From contig NZ_JBHTKJ010000055.1 in the NCBI RefSeq assembly GCF_042675965.1, forward strand, positions 1 through 24,769: a stretch of 24,769 bases of DNA, written 5' to 3'. Shown piece after piece: positions 1 through 7,845 of the stretch. Made by a program: the position numbers and the translations under genes. Position 1 is the stretch's first letter. Every line of letters begins with the position of its first letter. Source of the stretch: Virgibacillus_R byunsanensis. Lineage in GTDB: Bacteria > Bacillota > Bacilli > Bacillales > Amphibacillaceae. The notes beneath the pieces are model-generated. The model was not told where the DNA came from. It saw only the letters and a list, made by a program, of their open reading frames with translations, and did not search any database.

Positions 1-36
1 GCCGAGGCCGGTAAGAGAGGCTTCCAGCCGCAGAGC

Positions 37-62
37 AAACCACCAGTTCACACTGGTGGTTT
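37..62 (+). terminator. Strong hairpin followed by a short T run, at the junction with the endonuclease fragment
   Basis: An 11-base-pair perfect stem (37-47 with 52-62) with a TCAC loop, followed by TTTTG. It resembles an intrinsic terminator of whatever lies left of the window. It overlaps the first codons of the homing endonuclease fragment, which suggests that the fragment was joined to foreign DNA here. Confidence 0.45.
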
Positions 63-352
63 TGATTAGGGGAGTGATTGATGGTGATGGCTGGGTGCAA
101 AGGAATGGTTATGTTATGAATGTGACAACGGGAAGTTCTCATTTTGCAAATGGACTACTATCTGTGTTTGAGTCATGGGGACTGCGTTCAGAAATAACCT
201 CGACAGTTAGTCAGGCTGGAAATCCTATTTACCGAATTTGGGTGAAAGGCAAACGTGACCTTCCTAAGTTAGCAAAGATAATATATAATAATGTCACTAA
301 AGAGAATTATGTACAACATAAAAGAGAACGGATATCGCAGCGTTCCCAATAA
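56..352 (+). CDS. LAGLIDADG homing endonuclease, C-terminal half only (fragment)
   Basis: The frame begins with a LAGLIDADG-type helix (LIRGVIDGDGW, about residues 3-13), the dimer-interface and metal-binding motif of these enzymes. It is followed by the beta-rich segment and a helical end (ENYVQHKRERISQR) typical of the C-terminal subdomain. Family members carry one complete or two such domains and are usually longer, so this 98-codon piece lacks at least an N-terminal part. The frame is open to the left edge, but the upstream codons (PRPVREASSR and on) do not look like the family and overlap a terminator-like hairpin. I therefore think the 5' part was lost and that the GTG start is nominal. 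Homing endonucleases normally sit in introns, inteins or phage genes; no host gene is visible. Family call is good, function doubtful. Confidence 0.65.
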   Translation: MVLIRGVIDGDGWVQRNGYVMNVTTGSSHFANGLLSVFESWGLRSEITSTVSQAGNPIYRIWVKGKRDLPKLAKIIYNNVTKENYVQHKRERISQRSQ

Positions 353-371
353 ATAATAAGGAGAGATTGAA

Positions 372-749
372 ATGTGGAAACTAGTTAACGGGAAACTAAT
401 TCAGACAACGGATGTGTCCAGAGTTAAATTTAGAACGAACATAAGTAAATCTATTTTAGAACAGTTAAATGCTTTAGCTGAAGAACATGATACATATGTA
501 AACTATCTACTTGAAAACGGGTTAGAAAATGTTTTGGCTGAAGGAATCATTCTATATAATAAGGAGTTAAGACCTAAAGACCGGGTTCAATACAAAACAA
601 CATACGACAAAGATTTATTAGAAAACGTTAAAGCATTTGCAAAGGATCATAAGTTATATATAAATGATGTAATTGAATATAGTGTACAGTTAATCGACTT
701 GAATAATAATATTAAAGGGAGTAGTTATAAGAATAGGATAGAAAAATAA
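372..749 (+). CDS. Small protein of two tandem ribbon-helix-helix-like units
   Basis: 125 residues, intact, with a clear ribosome site (AAGGAGAG) before the ATG. I see an internal duplication. Residues 18-57 (RVKFRTNISKSILEQL and on) align with residues about 71-110 (RVQYKTTYDKDLLENV and on). Each copy has a short basic strand, a helix ending at AEEHDTYVNYL or AKDHKLYINDV, and a second helix. This is the layout of MetJ/Arc-type ribbon-helix-helix DNA-binding domains, and the strand residues K/R-x-R/K-T would contact DNA. A tandem pair in one chain could act as a single-chain dimer. It lies 19 bases after the endonuclease fragment and 288 bases before a dead integrase, so it may be the regulator or excision factor of the lost element. 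The DNA-binding assignment is from pattern only; the gene name is unknown. Confidence 0.6.
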   Translation: MWKLVNGKLIQTTDVSRVKFRTNISKSILEQLNALAEEHDTYVNYLLENGLENVLAEGIILYNKELRPKDRVQYKTTYDKDLLENVKAFAKDHKLYINDVIEYSVQLIDLNNNIKGSSYKNRIEK

Positions 750-1037
750 AAAATAATATTTATTATAACGCCCCGAACATAATATATATTATAGGAAGTT
801 ATTGAAAGAACGCAGAATTATGTCTCACAACCTAGAATACTTGTGATATTGAGATAAAACGAAATTTCGCAAATGATGGTCACTTCTTATAATAAGCATT
901 ATGGTAAAGTTCCTAGCTTCAACTTGACGATAATTATCAGGATCGTCAGGACAACTTCCAGAACTGTCCGATAATCCATTGGTTCGGGATATAACTTGTT
1001 GGTTCGTCTAAATAATAAATAAATTTGGAGGTCATAC
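750..1037. other. Gene-free interval rich in palindromes, upstream of the dead integrase
   Basis: No gene is visible. Symmetric elements include ATAATA-TT-TATTAT at 753-766, the perfect palindrome ATAATATATATTAT at 779-792, TGACGAT (925-931) facing ATCGTCA (942-948), and the nested palindrome GATAATTATC at 929-938. GGACA (949-953) faces TGTCC (965-969). A good ribosome site (TTGGAGG) at 1024-1030 serves the integrase remnant. The position directly upstream of a tyrosine recombinase makes an attachment or arm-site role possible, but this is not shown. Confidence 0.35.
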
Positions 1038-1980
1038 ATGCAATTCCAACAAGCTTTAGATGATTATTTACTGTATTTGGAAGTCGAACAAAATCATTCT
1101 GTCAATACCTTAACTGGTTATGAATCCGATTTACGTCACTTTTTGAATTTTTTAGTAGATCATAAACGATCTACTGATTTAAGTGATTTGAATCCATCTA
1201 TAGTTTGTCGATTTATACAACATCAACGAATGAAAGCATTTGTCAGTCCGCGTACCATGCAACGACGCATTTCCAGTCTAAAATCCTTTTGTCAGTACTG
1301 CTTAAAAGAAAAGTTGGCAGATGTTGATTCCATGACTGGTATCATGGCACCGAAGTCAGATAAAAAACTGCCTATTTATATGAATATGGAAGAATTAAAA
1401 CAACTCTTTGATTCGTTGGAGAAAGATAAACGCCCCCTCTCCCTTCGGAATTAAGCCATGTTTAAATTGCTTGTGATAACCGGGATGAGAAAGTCTAAAT
1501 TAGTCAACTTAGTATGGGAACAAGTAGACTTTTATAATGAAACGATTCGGGTTTAGGAAAAGGAAAAAAGAGCGCCTCCTCCCCCTTCATTCCATCGTTG
1601 TTCCTTTATTAAAGAAATACAAAGATTCACTGGAGAATTTTCAATAGCACCCTATGGAACCCATCTTTTTAAATGGAAATGGGAAACCGTTAAACGCTAG
1701 GGGGTTAAACTACATTTTTAAGGAAGTGTTAACAAGAACTGGCCTCCCTACTCATCGGTTTACGTTGCACCATTTACGTCATACCTTTGCAACCTTGCTC
1801 TTGCAGCAGATGAAAATAGAATCGAAAGATGATCACGGTAATACGATTACAAAAGAAAAAGTTGATTTAAAAACGCTTGAAGAACTATTGGGCCACGAAT
1901 CATTAGCAACTACACAGGTTTATATCCATGTTGATTTTGATTCTAAAAAGAAAGCGATAGATTCATTTCGAATTAAATAG
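1038..1980 (+). pseudogene. XerC/XerD-like tyrosine recombinase, broken by two stops and two frameshifts
   Basis: Site-specific recombinase of the phage-integrase family. Residues 1-138 form the SAM-like core-binding domain (DYLLYLEVEQNHSVNTL). The chain then meets an in-frame TAA (1452-1454) between SLRN and AMFKLLVITGMRKSKLV. A one-base loss near 1553 turns what should be VLGKGKK into a TAG, and a second near the A run 1564-1569 shifts the frame again into KERLLPLH. A TAG follows at 1645-1647. From 1654 the catalytic domain continues in frame with HHLRHTFAT (H-x-x-R box), LEELLGHESLATTQVYIHV (GH box and the catalytic tyrosine) to the natural stop. The total is about the usual 300 residues. 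Each domain still reads clearly, so the inactivation is recent. It cannot make an active recombinase without several corrections. Confidence 0.9.
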
Positions 1981-2019
1981 GTAAACTCCCCCGAATTCGC
2001 GTGAGAGTTCATGGCGTAA

Positions 2020-2282
2020 TCAGTAAATTTTTTTCTTATTTCTTCGTATATAATAATCGATATTGTCTTTATTATCACTGTGTCCAAGTAAAAACTTAAT
2101 GGATTATCTATCCACTCCTCGTTCGTCTAAAATAGTGGCAATAGAAGCTCTAAATCCATGTGGTGTAACATGCTGATCCCCTTTTATCCGTGATTCGATT
2201 TAATTGTTTGCATGCAACGGATTCCCTTTCAAAATATGTCGTCTGGTTGTAAATGATTTTCATCAATATGCCTTTTTAATCG
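2020..2282 (-). pseudogene. Remnant of a second tyrosine recombinase, catalytic end only
   Basis: Reading the minus strand in one frame, I find ILKGNPLHANN, a stop, IESRIKGDQHVTPHGFR, ASIATILDERGVDR, a stop, then SIKFLLGHSDNKDNIDYYI and a stop at 2020-2022. TPHGFRAS is the H-x-x-R box and LLGHSD the second catalytic box of tyrosine recombinases. The final YYI may hold the catalytic tyrosine. The stretch further upstream (ENHLQPDDI) is in another frame, so there is also a frameshift. The first two thirds of the gene are missing. Its sequence differs from the integrase just to its left and it faces the opposite way, so these are two separate elements that ended tail to tail. Confidence 0.75.
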
Positions 2283-2394
2283 AGGAAAGGAGCGTGGGAG
2301 GTATAGGGAAGATCTGATTTTGTGCTTTGAATTCACAATCCCAGCATCATAGTGAATTAAGTTTTGTTCAAATTTTACATCACTACAGTTTTAA

Positions 2395-3143
2395 GCTGGA
2401 TTGGAACAAGTATTCCCTGAATATAGAGGTGTCTTTGGAGAGCTATATTCATATGTTTCTTTACGTATTCTCAAAGAATAAAAGGCATCAGAAGATATCT
2501 TGGAAACTAGTGAGGATGATTTATGTAAGAGTCATTCTTAAAAATGGTCTTATGAAAAGGTGCAAAAGCTAAAAGAAGCAGCATCACGAAACCCATTTAA
2601 AAAAACGTTGTATCAGAGTCATCTGTTAAGCATGGATATGTATATAGATATACTTCTTCAATTTAAAGAGCATCTATCAAAGTTGGAGGCAGAAATAGAT
2701 ACCCTGGCTCAAGAAATTGAAGAATATAATATTATCAAATCTATCCCTGGTATTGGAGAGAAGATAGCTGCCACGATCATTTCTGAGAATGGGGAAATAG
2801 ATAGATTTAATCATCCAAAAAAGCTTGTAGCTTTTACAGGAGTTAATCCTAGCATTTTTGAATCAGGTAGGTTTACAGCCAGCATTAACCGCATTACTAA
2901 AAGAGGCTCTAGACGCCTACGACATGCCCTATTTCTAGCTGTGCGTTGTATCAAACGTGATATACGAAAAAGAAAACGTGTAATGAAATACTCCCTCGAA
3001 ATAGGAGAATGAGAGAGTTTTACGATAAAAAACGTAGCGAAGGCAAACCTTTTAGAGTAGCAGTTATTGCTTGCATAAATAAGCTCTTACATTGGATTTA
3101 TGCCTTACTAAAAAAGAAAACGACTTTCCAAGATATAGATTAA
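2395..3143 (+). pseudogene. IS110-family transposase, decayed (N-terminal nuclease domain lost)
   Basis: The core frame (2560-3012) carries the transposase_20 domain of IS110/IS116/IS902 elements: SIPGIGEKIAATIISE, then KKLVAFTGVNPSIFESG and KRGSRRLRHALF, including the conserved Ser-Gly after the GxxP segment. The same frame runs upstream to about 2395 (EQVFPEYRGVFGELY, ASEDILETSEDD) but is interrupted by TAA codons. Near 3003-3010 the frame shifts, and the expected C-terminus (MREFYDKKRSEGKPF to KKKTTFQDID) continues in the next frame to TAA at 3141-3143. The N-terminal RuvC-like DEDD domain is not recognisable. IS110 elements lack long terminal inverted repeats, and I could not mark the ends. 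Inactive. Confidence 0.85.
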
Positions 3144-3244
3144 AAACTATATCTAGCTAAATTACCCAAAACCTTCCAGAATGATAATAGCGGAGGGTTA
3201 TTTGGCATGCCCAATTTTAGTATATCATATAATTTTTTAGAATT

Positions 3245-3720
3245 TTATTGAAAAATGTTGACAACTATTAGCTGGTTTAGTTTAAGATCAATCCTTCTTT
3301 TCATAATCCCCCTTGTAAGACCTTCTGTATTAGGATAAGCTAACTCGTCTTCCATAAATACCTGCATGGAGATATCTCCGTATAAGTTTAAGCGCTCTTG
3401 GGTCGTTGATTCGATTACTAAGCGTTCGCACCAGTCTTCCATGGTTCACTGTTCGAAAAGCTTCTATAAATCCATATCAATGACCTAGCGGTATCCTTGT
3501 TTAATTTAACTTCTTGCGTGTCTTACCGCCTCATGACCCCGTTTATTAGGGCGAAAAGCTATAACTATACTCAGAAAATGTTTGATCATTGATTTCCGTG
3601 AGAACTTGTGCGATTGCCATGGAGGAATCGGTCTGTCACCGCAGAAATGCCCAACATCCTCTTCCCGCCGATTTCTACTTGATGGACAGATAGTAGGTAC
3701 TTTTTCTAATTGTTCTCGTA
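3245..3720 (-). pseudogene. Group II intron reverse transcriptase/maturase, internal fragment in several frames
   Basis: The minus strand reads LEKVPTI, then SAVTDRF in one frame, and IAQVLTEINDQTFSEYSY followed by RPNKRGHEAVRHAR in another. It goes on with TVNHGRLVRTLSNRINDPRA, LKLIRRYLHAGIY, then VFMEDELAYPNTEGLTRG in a third frame. These correspond in order to RT blocks 1 to 4 of LtrA-like proteins (family pattern: GIPTVTDR, FGFRPNRSxHDA, DxxxFFDxVNHDxL, PNTEGTPQGG). The fragment stops before the YADD catalytic box and the whole maturase/endonuclease end is absent. At least three frame changes and a stop mean that no functional protein is made. Confidence 0.85.
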
Positions 3721-4157
3721 TGGAAGACTAGTGTTATGTGTAACAAACCACTCTCTTCCCTTCTGATGTCCCCCTCAGAATTCACCGTTTCCTCCACTAG
3801 GGAAGGTTTATATGTTTCTCCTTCAACGAGTGTTGCGTACGCAAATAGGCAATTCTTCTTAAATGATTCTGCCCTTCCTTGGTACTCTCCTCCCCTGGTA
3901 AGTGCACATTCTTCCTCTTCATGTCCCTACTTCATTTAATCAATGCTCCCTTGGCAGTATGGACTTCGGCTTATATTGCAACATCATCCAAGAACACCTA
4001 GCCTTCTATGAAGTTCGTGTTCCTTAGGGCGGAGATTTGCCACCGACTTACTTCAGGCTCCAGTTCACCCTGGCCACCCTTGTCTTAAGATAACCACTAT
4101 TACTGCCTTCATGGCTCGGGACTCTTACCCTAGAGAATATGCGCATGCCTGGCGCAC
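3245..4157 (-). mobile_element. Truncated group II intron with LtrA-type reverse transcriptase remnant
   Basis: On the minus strand the sequence starts at 4157 with GTGCG, the canonical 5' end of group II introns, and runs on as domain I-like sequence (GGTAAGAGTCCC about 20 bases in, later CACTTACCAGGGGAGG at about 3890-3910). From about 3720 it becomes reverse-transcriptase coding sequence. The joint lacks the first part of the RT, so there is an internal deletion. The right part of the RT, the maturase domain and domains V-VI are all missing: the remnant stops near 3245. The 5' exon is to the right of 4157; no 3' exon can be recognised. The intron is dead for splicing and mobility. The 5' boundary is a motif-based estimate. 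Confidence 0.75.
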
Positions 4158-4494
4158 AACAGTACAGGCCCTGCGATATCAGCGCACTTTGCAACTGCCC
4201 TTGCACAAAAAGACCGCTTGATTAACGATCAAAGGAATCATCTATAATTATAACCAAGTTCTCAGCAGCTATTATTTTTTGTACTGACTGTTGTTGTCTA
4301 ATGATGATACTACATTCAATCTGACAGTCTACAGCCTATAAGAAAGTTCTTTATTCCACCACTCCCTCTATATATTCCTCTTGTTTTATTTTAGATCGGT
4401 AAAGAACTAATATTCGAATTTCTTGGCTGAATATTTGAAATATTAGTCAAAGTTGATTATTATATAATCAATTATGACTAAGGAGAGAACTAGT
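4158..4494. promoter_or_regulatory. Upstream region of the sigma-54 activator gene with two AT-rich palindromes
   Basis: No complete gene is seen. 4158 to about 4230 would be the 5' exon side of the intron remnant and gives only short uninterpretable frames. Close to the activator start are AATATTT-G-AAATATT (4430-4444) and TTGATTAT-TAT-ATAATCAA (4453-4471). The latter is a perfect 19-base dyad that contains a TATAAT (4463-4468) usable as a -10 box. No convincing -35 at normal spacing was found. The dyad over a -10 box fits autoregulation, but this is inference. Confidence 0.4.
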
Positions 4495-5868
4495 ATGTAC
4501 TTAAAAGAAAACGCTTATATTATCCTAAAACAAATTTTAAAAGATTCTTTTGATGAAATTTTCATTGCCGATGCTGAAGGGGATATTATCTATGCTAAAC
4601 AATTTACGGAAGATTTATTTGGAATCCCACACAAGAAAATAATTTATATGAACGTCTTCCATTTGGAAAAAGAAGGCATTTTTTTCCCGTCTGTTATAGT
4701 AAATGTGTTAAAAAACAAAAAGGAAGAAACACTTATTCAAGAAACAAGAAAAAAAAAGAAGTTAATTATCTCAGGATATCCAATTTTTAACAAAACGAAT
4801 GAATTGATAGGAGCAATCAGTTTTTCTAGGGATGTTACTGAAGTTGAACAACTCCAAAAAGAAAATAAACAAGTAGCAAAAGCCATACAAAGCTACCTCG
4901 AAGAAATAGCTGAGTTAAAAAAACAAGCAACTCATCCTTATTCCATAATAAATAGCAAAATGGCAAAGATACTTGATGTTGCGTCTAAGGTGGCTGGTTT
5001 AGATGTTACTGTACTATTGGAAGGTGAGTCAGGAGTTGGGAAAAATCACTTTGCACAAAAGATTCACCAAATGTCACCAAGGAAAAATAAACCTTTCATT
5101 GAAGTAAACTGCGGAGCCATATCTGAATCCTTAATTGAATCCGAATTATTTGGTTATGAGGATGGAGCCTTCACTGGTGCAAAAAAGGGAGGAAAAAAAG
5201 GGTATTTTGAAAGCGCCGGTAGAGGTACTCTTGTTCTGGATGAAATTGGTGAACTCCCAATGCATCTCCAGGTGAAACTATTATCCGTTTTACAAAATCA
5301 GTCAGTTACGAGAGTTGGAGGAACCAAAAAAATAGATATGAACTGCAGAATTATTTGCGCAACAAATCAGAACTTAGAAGAAATGATTCTAAACAAACAA
5401 TTTAGAGAGGATTTATATTATCGTATTAATGTAATTAAACTGACTATCCCCCCCCTAAGAGAGCGCAGGGAAGAAATAATTCCATTAATTTATGGAGTAC
5501 TTGAAGAATTCAATGAAAAATACGGAATGGATAAGCATTTCACCCCTGAGATGCTTGCCTGGATTAGCCGTCAAGAATGGCCAGGAAATGTCAGGGAACT
5601 GCGCAACTTTATTGAGAAAGCAATTATAACTACTGACATCAAGGAAATCAACTTTAAGTTCGTTAAAGATATCACAAATAACATGCCCTCCAAAAAAGCT
5701 ACAAAAGATTTGACTTTAAAAGAATACCTAGAAAGCGTAGAAAAAGATTTTTTTGTATCTATGTACAATAAATATCCTAGTAGCATTCAATTAGGTAAAA
5801 AATTAGGTATCAGTCAGTCAACCGCAAACAGGAAAATCAGAAAATATATTTGTGGTAGTCAATTTTGA
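4495..5868 (+). CDS. Sigma-54-dependent transcriptional activator (PAS, AAA+, Fis-type HTH)
   Basis: Bacterial enhancer-binding protein that uses ATP to open promoters held by sigma-54 RNA polymerase. In the 457-residue chain, residues about 10-115 form a PAS sensor domain, followed by a short coiled coil (VEQLQKENKQVAK). The AAA+ domain has Walker A GESGVGKN (177-184), the sigma-54 contact loop GAFTGA (224-229), Walker B VLDEIGE (247-253) and the arginine-finger region PPLRERREE. The C-terminus has a Fis/TyrR-like helix-turn-helix (LGKKLGISQSTANRKIRKY). Walker A has Asn where Glu is common. I chose the ATG at 4495 because AAGGAG (4480-4485) is correctly spaced for it; the ATG at 4474 has no site. 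Architecture resembles RocR/BkdR-type regulators of amino-acid catabolism. It faces a -24/-12 promoter and a catabolic operon immediately downstream, which it very probably controls. Confidence 0.93.
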   Translation: MYLKENAYIILKQILKDSFDEIFIADAEGDIIYAKQFTEDLFGIPHKKIIYMNVFHLEKEGIFFPSVIVNVLKNKKEETLIQETRKKKKLIISGYPIFNKTNELIGAISFSRDVTEVEQLQKENKQVAKAIQSYLEEIAELKKQATHPYSIINSKMAKILDVASKVAGLDVTVLLEGESGVGKNHFAQKIHQMSPRKNKPFIEVNCGAISESLIESELFGYEDGAFTGAKKGGKKGYFESAGRGTLVLDEIGELPMHLQVKLLSVLQNQSVTRVGGTKKIDMNCRIICATNQNLEEMILNKQFREDLYYRINVIKLTIPPLRERREEIIPLIYGVLEEFNEKYGMDKHFTPEMLAWISRQEWPGNVRELRNFIEKAIITTDIKEINFKFVKDITNNMPSKKATKDLTLKEYLESVEKDFFVSMYNKYPSSIQLGKKLGISQSTANRKIRKYICGSQF

Positions 5869-5990
5869 CTTAATCAGATTTATTTTAAGCTAGAATTAAA
5901 TAACATTTTCTTATTTTTAAATAGTTCAAAACATTAATTACACTGATTTCTAGATAAATATTTTTAATCAAATGTAAGTTTTAATTAGCT

Positions 5991-6027
5991 ATCAGGGAGC
6001 GTCTGACAATATATCTAGACACCTGAT
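5991..6027. promoter_or_regulatory. Imperfect dyad upstream of the sigma-54 promoter, candidate activator site
   Basis: ATCAGG (5991-5996) faces CCTGAT (6022-6027), and inside them GTCT (6001-6004) faces AGAC (6017-6020). The arms are not evenly spaced (4 and 1 base between outer and inner arms). The centre lies about 50 bases before the -24 element, which is close for an enhancer site of this regulator class. It could be an operator or a chance structure. Confidence 0.3.
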
Positions 6028-6056
6028 TGAATTCTTTTAATTCTTAAATGATAAAT

Positions 6057-6073
6057 TTGGCATGTTTTTTGCA
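6057..6073 (+). promoter_or_regulatory. Sigma-54 (-24/-12) promoter
   Basis: TTGGCATGTTTTTTGCA matches the sigma-54 consensus YTGGCACGRNNNTTGCW at all key positions: GG at 6059-6060 and GC at 6071-6072, exactly 12 bases apart. It differs at the T in GGCATG and the T at the R position. The expected transcript start is about 6084. It lies between an intact sigma-54 activator gene and a three-gene catabolic operon in the same direction. Confidence 0.85.
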
Positions 6074-6083
6074 AGTATTAGGT

Positions 6084-6415
6084 GTCAAGTGAAAATTTGA
6101 AAAAAGGAGGTACTTCTTACTTGAACTTAACCAAATAAGGAGATTTGCATAGTAGCAGAGAACAATGACAAATTTATCGGAGGTGCATAAATATTGAATT
6201 GGATTCACATTCAAAAAGGTATTGTAATGAAACTAAAATTAAGTGATCGTATGCACTAGTTTTATAACCTGTGCTAACATATTTTATCTTTCAACATTAA
6301 CCAAGTGTTTTATAATCTTCAAAATGTGGTGCAACAAACAAGGTGAATTGAAAATTAATAGACTACGATTATTTTGAAAGTGCTTTCATATAATTTCAGG
6401 AAGGGTGAAAGAGAA
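6084..6415 (+). other. Long 5' leader of the permease operon, with two short Shine-Dalgarno-led reading frames
   Basis: About 330 bases separate the predicted transcript start from the permease ATG. It contains a perfect ribosome site AAGGAGGT (6104-6111) nine bases before a TTG, but that frame is only 5 codons (6121-6138). A second site GGAGGT (6179-6184) precedes a TTG-started frame of 21 codons (6194-6259). One further frame ends KEICIVAENNDKFIGGA before a TAA. I see no known riboswitch. Either translated leader peptides or remains of a lost first gene would fit. Confidence 0.4.
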
Positions 6416-7786
6416 ATGAAAACTCAAAATATAAATAGTAAAAAAAAATTAACGGAGTATGTTGATGTTGATTATACTTTGACACATGTACCACTCCATG
6501 CTCGAAAAAACTGGGTATCTATTTTTGTAGTTCTTCTAGGATTTACTTTTCTAGCTACCTCAATGGCTGCTGGAGCAAATATAGGCGTTGCATTTAAAAT
6601 GGATGAATTAATACAAATTTTAATTATCGGAAGTTTAATTCTTGCCCTATATGTTGGTTTTTTATGTTGGATTTCAGCAAAAACAGGATTAAATTCTATA
6701 CTCTTAGCTCGTTATGCCTTAGGTAAAATCGGTTCGAAGTGGGGAGATATTATATTAGGAGGAACTCAGGTATTTTGGTATGCTGTGCAATCAGCTTATA
6801 TAGGTACCGTCTTTACTCAAGCTTTTGGTCTCGAAAAGTACTATATTCCGATTACTGTTTTTTTCTCACTCTTTTTCGGTGTTTTTGCGATAAAAGGTAC
6901 AAGGGGTATGGAAATTATTGCATATGCCTCAATGCCAGCGTTTATTTATTTAGCATACATTATCCCTTCACTAAGTATTGAATCAGCTGGTGGAATACAA
7001 GAACTCTTTCTAATAGAGCCTAAGGCAACCGCAACAATGACCTTTAGTGCAGCAGTTACTATTACGGTAGGTACATTTATCTCAGGTGGTACTAATGCAC
7101 CCAATTGGGCTAGATTTGCCAAGACACCAAAAACTGGATTTATAGCTGGCTTCTTATCCTTTTTTGTCGGTACTATTGTAATGGTTTTTTCCGGTATGTT
7201 AGGAGGAATTGCCTTGCAACAGGGGGATATGGTGGAGATTTTAATAAGTATGGGAATCGTAATCATGGGAGTTATTATATTGATATTTAATATATGGACT
7301 ACTAATACTGCGACTGCCTATTCTTTCGGTGTTGCTGGGGCTGAATTTTTTAATAAACCAAATAAAATTCCATATGTATTTTGGGGACTTATAATAGCCA
7401 CTATTATGGCTGCAGTAGGAATTTACGAAGTGTTTATTCCATTCTTGTCTATGTTGGGTATTTTTATACCTCCACTGGGTGGCTTAATTATAGCGGATTA
7501 TTTTTATACATGGAGAAAGTCATTTCCTAAACTGGAAAATGTAAAATTTAGAACAGTTCGGTATGCTAATCTAACTGCATATCTATTGGCTACTTTAGGG
7601 GCATATATTAGTTCTATTTTTGAAGTAGGATTTCCTTCTATTAACGGTGTGTTTTTAGTGATAGTTTTTGTCTTTGTACTAAATAAGACTTTTGAAAAGC
7701 TTGGTATTTCTGACTTACATGAAATTGTAGATGAGCCAGAAATAAAGAAACCTGAAAATGATAACAAGACTGGAATCTCGATTTAG
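6416..7786 (+). CDS. NCS1-family permease (CodB-like cytosine/purine/allantoin-type transporter)
   Basis: A 456-residue integral membrane protein with about 12 hydrophobic segments. The N-terminal pattern (YTLTHVPLHARKNWVSIF, then TSMAAGANIGV in TM1) and the GTQVFWYAVQSAYIGTVF segment are those of nucleobase:cation symporter 1 proteins of the cytosine-permease branch, which import nucleobases, hydantoins, allantoin and similar small ring compounds with Na+ or H+. SGGTNAPNWARFAKTPKTGF is a typical loop of the CodB branch. I use the ATG at 6416 with GGAAGGG upstream; the frame extends to a TTG at 6374 without a ribosome site. First gene of the operon after the sigma-54 promoter, 59 bases before the deacetylase-fold gene. 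The substrate cannot be told from sequence; the two hydrolases downstream suggest a cyclic amide or guanidino compound. Confidence 0.88.
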   Translation: MKTQNINSKKKLTEYVDVDYTLTHVPLHARKNWVSIFVVLLGFTFLATSMAAGANIGVAFKMDELIQILIIGSLILALYVGFLCWISAKTGLNSILLARYALGKIGSKWGDIILGGTQVFWYAVQSAYIGTVFTQAFGLEKYYIPITVFFSLFFGVFAIKGTRGMEIIAYASMPAFIYLAYIIPSLSIESAGGIQELFLIEPKATATMTFSAAVTITVGTFISGGTNAPNWARFAKTPKTGFIAGFLSFFVGTIVMVFSGMLGGIALQQGDMVEILISMGIVIMGVIILIFNIWTTNTATAYSFGVAGAEFFNKPNKIPYVFWGLIIATIMAAVGIYEVFIPFLSMLGIFIPPLGGLIIADYFYTWRKSFPKLENVKFRTVRYANLTAYLLATLGAYISSIFEVGFPSINGVFLVIVFVFVLNKTFEKLGISDLHEIVDEPEIKKPENDNKTGISI

Positions 7787-7845
7787 TTTTTTGGTAATTT
7801 TGTATTAAATTTCTATTTAAATAAATTTAAAGGGAGATTTTTGAA

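Noticed and set aside
2327..2572. Open frame of 81 codons before the IS110 remnant
   Set aside because: The IS110-like sequence is in another frame of the same DNA, so this frame is a by-product.
3736..3939. Open plus-strand frame of 67 codons
   Set aside because: It is the complement of group II intron sequence; no ribosome site and no protein-like pattern.
4474..4494. Upstream ATG for the sigma-54 activator
   Set aside because: The ribosome site AAGGAG lies after it and is spaced for the ATG at 4495.
6084..6415. Guanidine (ykkC-type) or other riboswitch in the operon leader
   Set aside because: A ureohydrolase operon made this worth a look, but I found none of the conserved ykkC sequence blocks.
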